Shown: positions 1-3,351 of the stretch, in pieces
Layout: every line of letters starts with the position of its first letter
How positions within the stretch are numbered: the stretch's first letter is position 1
DNA from: GWC2-37-13 sp964564535
GTDB lineage: Bacteria; Patescibacteriota; Microgenomatia; UBA1406; GWC2-37-13
Reading direction: 5' to 3'
Assembly: GCA_964564535.1 (NCBI GenBank)
Contig: CAZMBH010000029.1
Location: 1 to 11,656, forward strand
DNA: 11,656 bases
Notes under the pieces: generated by a model
Database searches by the model: none
Told to the model about the DNA's origin: nothing
Seen by the model: the letters and a program-made list of their open reading frames with translations, nothing else
Translations under genes and position numbers: made by a program

Positions 1-2
1 AA

Positions 3-95
3 AATTTGGCAAAGATAGAGGTGCTACTTGCTCAGGAAGGTGGATCGTTTGCCAATCCTGTTGAAATAGGGAAAGAGTTAGAAAGGTATAAGTAA
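3..95 (+). CDS. 3' end of an unidentified protein-coding gene (partial)
   Basis: An open frame runs from the left edge to a TAA at 93-95 and gives about 30 residues ending in KELERYK. It has no internal stop and an amphipathic, Glu/Lys-rich composition typical of a C-terminal helix. It lies 23 nt upstream of the kinase on the same strand, so the two could be co-transcribed. There is a faint resemblance to the helical tails of ABC-F ATPases, but 30 residues cannot support a family call. The coding status is inferred only from the open frame and composition. Confidence 0.45.
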   Translation, partial: NLAKIEVLLAQEGGSFANPVEIGKELERYK

Positions 96-118
96 AAAGC
101 ATTTTATCAAATTAATAA

Positions 119-1639
119 ATGAATAATTTTCTTGATGGAAAAATAGAGAAAAAACAGTATGAAATTATCGAACGGATCGGTAGTGGTGGATTCGGTCAAG
201 TTTATAAAGCAAATGACAAATTAAATAATAAATTTGTTGCAATTAAAGTATTTCAAAAACAGTTAGGCCAAGATGACAATGTATTCATTGATTGGGAACG
301 AGAAGCAGAACATGCTTTATCTCTTAAAGCGAAGCATGTAATTGGATCTTACGAATTTATCCAACCCTCAAATAGTTCGACAGAGGATTACTATCTTGTT
401 ATGGAGTTTGCCGATAATGGCAATCTTCGAAAATTAGTTGATGAGCAGAAAACAAAGAAAGAATTTTTTAAAGAATCAGCCTTATTAGGGATATTCAAAC
501 AAACGTTGTTGGGACTCCAAACGGTTCATAAATCAGCCTTGCATCGGGATATCAAGCCAGAAAATATGTTATTTGTTGGAGATATTTTGAAACTTTCAGA
601 TTTTGGATTAGCAAAACATATTGATCAAGCAACAAGAACAAGGACCTATAAAGGATGGGGTACCTATATTTACATGGCTCCAGAAAGCTGGTCTTTGGGA
701 AAAATGACTCCAGCTACAGATATCTATTCACTAGGCATAGTTTTGTATGAAATTACGACCCTACAACTACCATTTTCTTCTGCAGATATTAAAGAATTGG
801 AAAATCTGCATAAGTATGGGGACCGACCTAGGGCAAGGTCATTAAATTCTCAAATCTCCTCAAAGTTAGACGGCATTATTTATAAAATGATGATGCAATC
901 CGCGACTAGTCGTTACCAATCGGTTGATGAGATATTGCAGGAACTTGAACATTCACCTGTAACCGGACCACTTTCACCATCTTTACAAAATGCAGTCAAT
1001 TTAGCTCAACAGCTTCACACAAAGAAAACGCAAGAAGAGGCAGCTGAGCATCGTCGTCAAGATCAAAGAATTGAAAGAACAAAAATGAATAAGGTTAAAA
1101 TTAAGGAATTCATAACTCTAGTGGAAAAAGCAATTGAAAATTTTAATCAAGCGGTGCCGGAAAGTAAACTTTTTTTAAGTAAAGGAAGTGAAGATAATTA
1201 CACCATTATTTGGGGTGGGATAGATTTACTTAACATGCGGATTCAACCTTATATAGAGACAATAAAACTCAAAGGCCAACTAATTACTTCTTTTGTGGAG
1301 GTTAATTTCCGAGTGCCGGCTAGACCAAACGAGGGGACATGTTTTGTGCTATGTCTTAGTAATGAAAACGATGATAGTGATTATGGGCAATGGAAAGTAC
1401 TTGAAAATACATATAGTCCCTTAATTCCAAGCCCAGGAGTTTACTCACTTGCAGCAGAACATTCTCAGTTAAAGAATTTGGAAAGACAAGGTGGTGCGAT
1501 GGGCCATTTTCAGTATAAGATTAGGGATAATGTTACGGACGAGTTAGAAATAACTATCAATAAAGCATTTGAGTACTATAACCAAAGTTTACTAAAACAT
1601 AAAACCACGGGAAAAAATGATAATGTGAGTTTTTATTGA
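119..1639 (+). CDS. Soluble Ser/Thr protein kinase (Hanks type) with an unrecognised C-terminal domain
   Basis: This protein should phosphorylate Ser/Thr residues of protein substrates using ATP. The kinase domain spans about residues 14-278. It has the glycine-rich loop GSGGFGQVY (21-29), the ATP-anchoring Lys43 in VAIK, catalytic HRDIKPEN (142-149, Asp144), the metal-binding DFG (161-163), APE (187-189) and the helix-F DIYSLG (201-206), so all catalytic residues are present. The activation loop is rich in Thr. A likely coiled-coil linker (about 300-345) leads to a domain of about 160 residues (345-506) that I do not recognise. No membrane segment is visible, unlike PknB-type kinases with PASTA repeats, so it is probably cytosolic. 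The ATG at 119 has no Shine-Dalgarno. The stop is TGA. No phosphatase gene is adjacent in the window. The kinase call is firm; its target and its role (signalling, or defence as for some soluble kinases) are unknown. Confidence 0.93.
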   Translation: MNNFLDGKIEKKQYEIIERIGSGGFGQVYKANDKLNNKFVAIKVFQKQLGQDDNVFIDWEREAEHALSLKAKHVIGSYEFIQPSNSSTEDYYLVMEFADNGNLRKLVDEQKTKKEFFKESALLGIFKQTLLGLQTVHKSALHRDIKPENMLFVGDILKLSDFGLAKHIDQATRTRTYKGWGTYIYMAPESWSLGKMTPATDIYSLGIVLYEITTLQLPFSSADIKELENLHKYGDRPRARSLNSQISSKLDGIIYKMMMQSATSRYQSVDEILQELEHSPVTGPLSPSLQNAVNLAQQLHTKKTQEEAAEHRRQDQRIERTKMNKVKIKEFITLVEKAIENFNQAVPESKLFLSKGSEDNYTIIWGGIDLLNMRIQPYIETIKLKGQLITSFVEVNFRVPARPNEGTCFVLCLSNENDDSDYGQWKVLENTYSPLIPSPGVYSLAAEHSQLKNLERQGGAMGHFQYKIRDNVTDELEITINKAFEYYNQSLLKHKTTGKNDNVSFY

Positions 1640-1887
1640 GTTCATAAGTTTATTGAAGATTAAAATAATGAAAACAACTCTTTAAGGTTACTGTGTTCAT
1701 AAATCATAATGATATTTGAGGAGGTTTTGAATGGACTATCTCACCTGTAACACTTCTTTCTGTGATGATTCTTGCCTTTCTGGGGTGGGGGAGGGTTATT
1801 TTTATAAGGAATGGGAGGCTATTGTTATGGGTTGAGTTCCACCTGTACCTATTGAGAGCTTCATAAGAGAATATTATAACATAAGCC
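1640..1887. other. Gene-poor stretch between kinase and HTH module
   Basis: Apart from the 34-codon candidate at 1731-1835, I see no gene, RNA or terminator here. It includes a G-rich run around 1782-1796 (GGGG, GGGGG and GGG separated by single bases). The heptamer TTCATAA occurs three times (near 1641, 1696 and 1860) without regular spacing. No rho-independent terminator follows the kinase. Confidence 0.5.
1731..1835 (+). CDS. Possible 34-residue cysteine-containing peptide
   Basis: An ATG at 1731 is preceded by an exact AGGAGG, with a 6-nt gap, ending at 1724; this is the strongest Shine-Dalgarno in the window. The frame runs 34 codons to TGA at 1833-1835. The product has Cys at positions 6, 11 and 15 in the pattern CN4CN3C, followed by an aromatic and acidic tail (GYFYKEWEAIV). 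It resembles no family I know. The GC content is higher than in the flanks, partly because the frame crosses the G-rich run. It could equally be a remnant of a decayed gene or chance. The evidence is the ribosome-binding site and the position in an otherwise empty 350-nt gap. Confidence 0.3.
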   Translation: MDYLTCNTSFCDDSCLSGVGEGYFYKEWEAIVMG

Positions 1888-1987
1888 TATATCATCAAAA
1901 TAATCCTTTCCCAGCAGTCTAAAATATTACTTTTGTAGGATATAACCGATTGACGGATACTTTTTGTTTTATTATGCTATTTTTGGC
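1888..1987 (+). promoter_or_regulatory. Promoter and probable operator of the first Xre-type gene (copy 1)
   Basis: This 100-nt region is homologous to the one before the second HTH gene (3033-3129), starting from a shared TATATC at the same distance. A near-identical 23-nt block at 1931-1953 matches 3076-3098 at 21 of 23 positions. It contains the dyad-like GGATATAACC (1938-1947). An upstream imperfect dyad CTAAAATA-N4-TTTTGTAG keeps its arms while the spacer changes. A promoter follows: TTGACG (1950-1955), 17 nt, TATGCT (1973-1978). The -10 ends 9 nt before the ATG at 1988, so any leader is about 3 nt. Autoregulation by the HTH protein is inferred. Confidence 0.6.
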
Positions 1988-2206
1988 ATGGATAGGAGTT
2001 TTTTCTATCAAAATTTAGGGAGGGTTATTTTTCGTCTGAGAAAAAAAAGAAAGCTGACTCAAGAACAGCTTTGTTTACTTTGTGATATTAACCGGTCCTA
2101 TCTTTTTAAAATAGAAAAGGGAATGGCAAATCCCTCTGTAAAAATTCTCAACAAGCTCTGCCGGATATTAAGAATAAAAATCTGCGATCTATTAAAAAAA
2201 ATATGA
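1988..2206 (+). CDS. Xre/Cro-CI type HTH transcriptional regulator (copy 1)
   Basis: This is a 72-residue single-domain DNA-binding protein. The HTH_3 fold covers residues 8-65, with KLTQEQLCLLCDINRSYL (22-39) as the helix-turn-helix and the signature IEKGMANPSVKIL after it. The longer frame opens at 1964, but I chose ATG 1988. The protein then aligns from its first residues with the paralogue at 3130, and the 1964 start would lie inside the promoter. The two proteins are roughly 45% identical and share RSYL in the recognition helix, so they may bind the same operator. The gene sits directly left of the palindrome-bracketed transposase. It probably represses its own promoter, as small Xre proteins commonly do; that is inferred. 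No partner toxin is visible. Confidence 0.88.
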   Translation: MDRSFFYQNLGRVIFRLRKKRKLTQEQLCLLCDINRSYLFKIEKGMANPSVKILNKLCRILRIKICDLLKKI

Positions 2207-2232
2207 ACTTATTAACAACTTAGTCTATTACT

Positions 2233-2273
2233 GCCGACCGACACACAACCTCGGAGGTTATGACAAGATCGGC
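2233..2273 (+). repeat. 41-nt palindromic REP-like repeat, left copy
   Basis: The 41-mer folds on its own centre. A perfect inner stem AACCTCGGAGGTT (2247-2259) is flanked by an internal loop and an outer stem GCCGACC/GATCGGC (6 of 7 pairs). It matches the copy at 2965-3005 at 37 of 41 positions in the same orientation, with a 27-nt identical core. Its position just outside the Y1 transposase suggests a transposase-recognised hairpin. Confidence 0.85.
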
Positions 2274-2299
2274 CGTATTATCAGTTTTATGAATATTCT

Positions 2300-2947
2300 A
2301 TGAGGAGGAAAGATAAGTTTATTGAAGGGGAAATTTACCATGTTTTTAATAAAAGCATTTCTGATTATGGAATATTTAAGAACATTGATAATGGTCAAAG
2401 ATTTCTAAATGTATTTGAATATTATAATAGTCATTTAGTGACAAAGAGTTATTCACAGTTTGTTGTGAGAAAGAAATTTGAATACAAAAATATTATTTAT
2501 CCGGTTGAGAATTCACTTTGTAAGATTTTATCTTATTGTATTATGCCTGATCATTATCATTTTTTGTTAAAAATACTCAAAGACAGTTCTTTTTCAAAAT
2601 TTATAAGTGATGTAGAAAACAGTTTTACACGTTATTTTAATATTAAATTTGGTCGGAAAGGTCCTCTATGGCAAAATAGTTTTAAAGCCGTAGAAATACG
2701 GTCTAACGAGCAGCTTTTGCATGTTTCTCGCTATGTCCATCTTAATCCAACGACCAATCGGCTTGTTGATAAACCAGAGGATTGGATTTTCTCATCCTAC
2801 AAAGACTTTATCACCGATAAAGAATTGTTAAAAGATTTTATGAAGGAAATTTCCATCAACGATATGGACGATTATAAAGAATTTGTCGAGAATAACATAG
2901 GATATCAAAGAGATCTAAAACACATTAAAAAATTAGTTTTAGAATAA
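2300..2947 (+). CDS. REP-associated tyrosine transposase (Y1_Tnp, HUH family)
   Basis: This is a single-strand DNA transposase of the IS200/RAYT superfamily. It should nick hairpin-marked DNA through a Tyr-DNA covalent intermediate. The HUH metal-binding motif is MPDHYHFLLK (82-91, His85 and His87). The likely nucleophile is Tyr112 in NSFTRYFNIKFGRKGPLW (107-124), a context typical of RAYTs. The conserved SRYVHLNP (143-150) and the C-terminal W-x3-SSY-x2-F follow. At 215 residues it is of normal length and unbroken, so it may be active. It is bracketed by two 41-nt palindromes and lies between two paralogous HTH genes. There is no Shine-Dalgarno; a weak TATGAA ends 6 nt before the ATG. An ATG 11 nt upstream stops after four codons and is not the start. 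Confidence 0.93.
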   Translation: MRRKDKFIEGEIYHVFNKSISDYGIFKNIDNGQRFLNVFEYYNSHLVTKSYSQFVVRKKFEYKNIIYPVENSLCKILSYCIMPDHYHFLLKILKDSSFSKFISDVENSFTRYFNIKFGRKGPLWQNSFKAVEIRSNEQLLHVSRYVHLNPTTNRLVDKPEDWIFSSYKDFITDKELLKDFMKEISINDMDDYKEFVENNIGYQRDLKHIKKLVLE

Positions 2948-2964
2948 CACTTTAGATTGCTATA

Positions 2965-3005
2965 GCCGATCAACACACAACCTCGGAGGTTATGACAAGC
3001 TTGGC
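2965..3005 (+). repeat. 41-nt palindromic REP-like repeat, right copy
   Basis: This copy begins 17 nt after the transposase stop and is identical in length and orientation to the left copy. The inner stem AACCTCGGAGGTT is at 2979-2991. The outer stem is GCCGATC/GCTTGGC, where one G-C pair of the left copy becomes G-T. The four differences from the left copy all lie outside the 27-nt core. No T-tract follows, so it is not a conventional terminator. Confidence 0.85.
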
Positions 3006-3032
3006 AAAAGTTAGTTTAATTGAAAAATGTCA

Positions 3033-3129
3033 TATATCGAGGAAAATATTCTGTCGTATCAACCTAAAATACATGTTTTGTAGGTTATAACCGACTGATT
3101 TTGGCTTTCTGTTCTAATATGATTGCTCC
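3033..3129 (+). promoter_or_regulatory. Promoter and probable operator of the second Xre-type gene (copy 2)
   Basis: This is the homologue of 1888-1987. It holds a near-palindrome CCTAAAATAC-AT-GTTTTGTAGG (3064-3085), and GGTTATAACC (3083-3092) is a perfect 10-nt palindrome. The promoter is CTGATT (3095-3100), 17 nt, TATGAT (3118-3123). The -10 ends 6 nt before the ATG at 3130, which puts the expected start of transcription on the A of the start codon. Confidence 0.62.
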
Positions 3130-3351
3130 ATGGCTCGAGGAAATTTTTATTATAAGAGGCTTGGAGAAAACATAGTATTTTATCGGAAAAAACAAAAACT
3201 GTCGCAATTTCAGGTAGCTGATAAATCAGATGTCGACAGAAGTTATTTAGCTGAAATAGAAGAGGGGAAAGCCAATCCGTCAGTTAAATTTCTTCACAGA
3301 ATTTCTAAAACTTTAAAAGTAAAAATAGGAGAGCTAATAAAAGATTTATAG
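3130..3351 (+). CDS. Xre/Cro-CI type HTH transcriptional regulator (copy 2)
   Basis: This 73-residue paralogue of the protein at 1988 is also a lone HTH_3 domain. The helix-turn-helix is at about residues 24-45 (KLSQFQVADKSDVDRSYL), followed by the conserved IEEGKANPSVKFL. The start ATG gives the same N-terminal register as the first copy (M-x-R-x-x-F-Y). It has no Shine-Dalgarno and is probably leaderless. Its 3' end overlaps the convergent 952-residue membrane gene by 6 nt, with no terminator between them. Regulation of itself, its paralogue or the transposase is inferred from the shared operator-like upstream region and the near-identical recognition helix. Confidence 0.88.
   Translation: MARGNFYYKRLGENIVFYRKKQKLSQFQVADKSDVDRSYLAEIEEGKANPSVKFLHRISKTLKVKIGELIKDL

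Larger units (their letters stand above)
2233..3005 (+). mobile_element. RAYT-type unit: Y1 transposase bracketed by paired 41-nt palindromes
   Basis: The unit consists of one single-domain Y1 transposase gene and a direct pair of hairpin repeats, one 26 nt upstream of the ATG and one 17 nt after the stop. REP-associated tyrosine transposases and IS200/IS605 enzymes recognise such subterminal hairpins as single-stranded DNA, which fits. No terminal inverted repeats or target duplications are expected for this chemistry and none were seen. Whether the unit moves as a whole, or the transposase mobilises the repeats, cannot be told here. The exact ends are uncertain. Confidence 0.7.

Noticed and set aside
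1782..1815. Possible G-quadruplex from the GGGG-T-GGGGG-A-GGG run
   Set aside because: Only three adjacent G-tracts are close together; the fourth (around 1812) needs a loop of about 17 nt, so the case is weak.
1964..1987. An upstream ATG that would extend the first HTH protein by eight residues
   Set aside because: It lies between the -35 and -10 boxes, adds residues absent from the paralogue, and the alignment of the two proteins begins at the ATG at 1988.
2233..3005. The two 41-nt repeats as a minimal CRISPR array
   Set aside because: There are only two copies, separated by a transposase gene and symmetric over their full length; no further units or cas-like genes are present.
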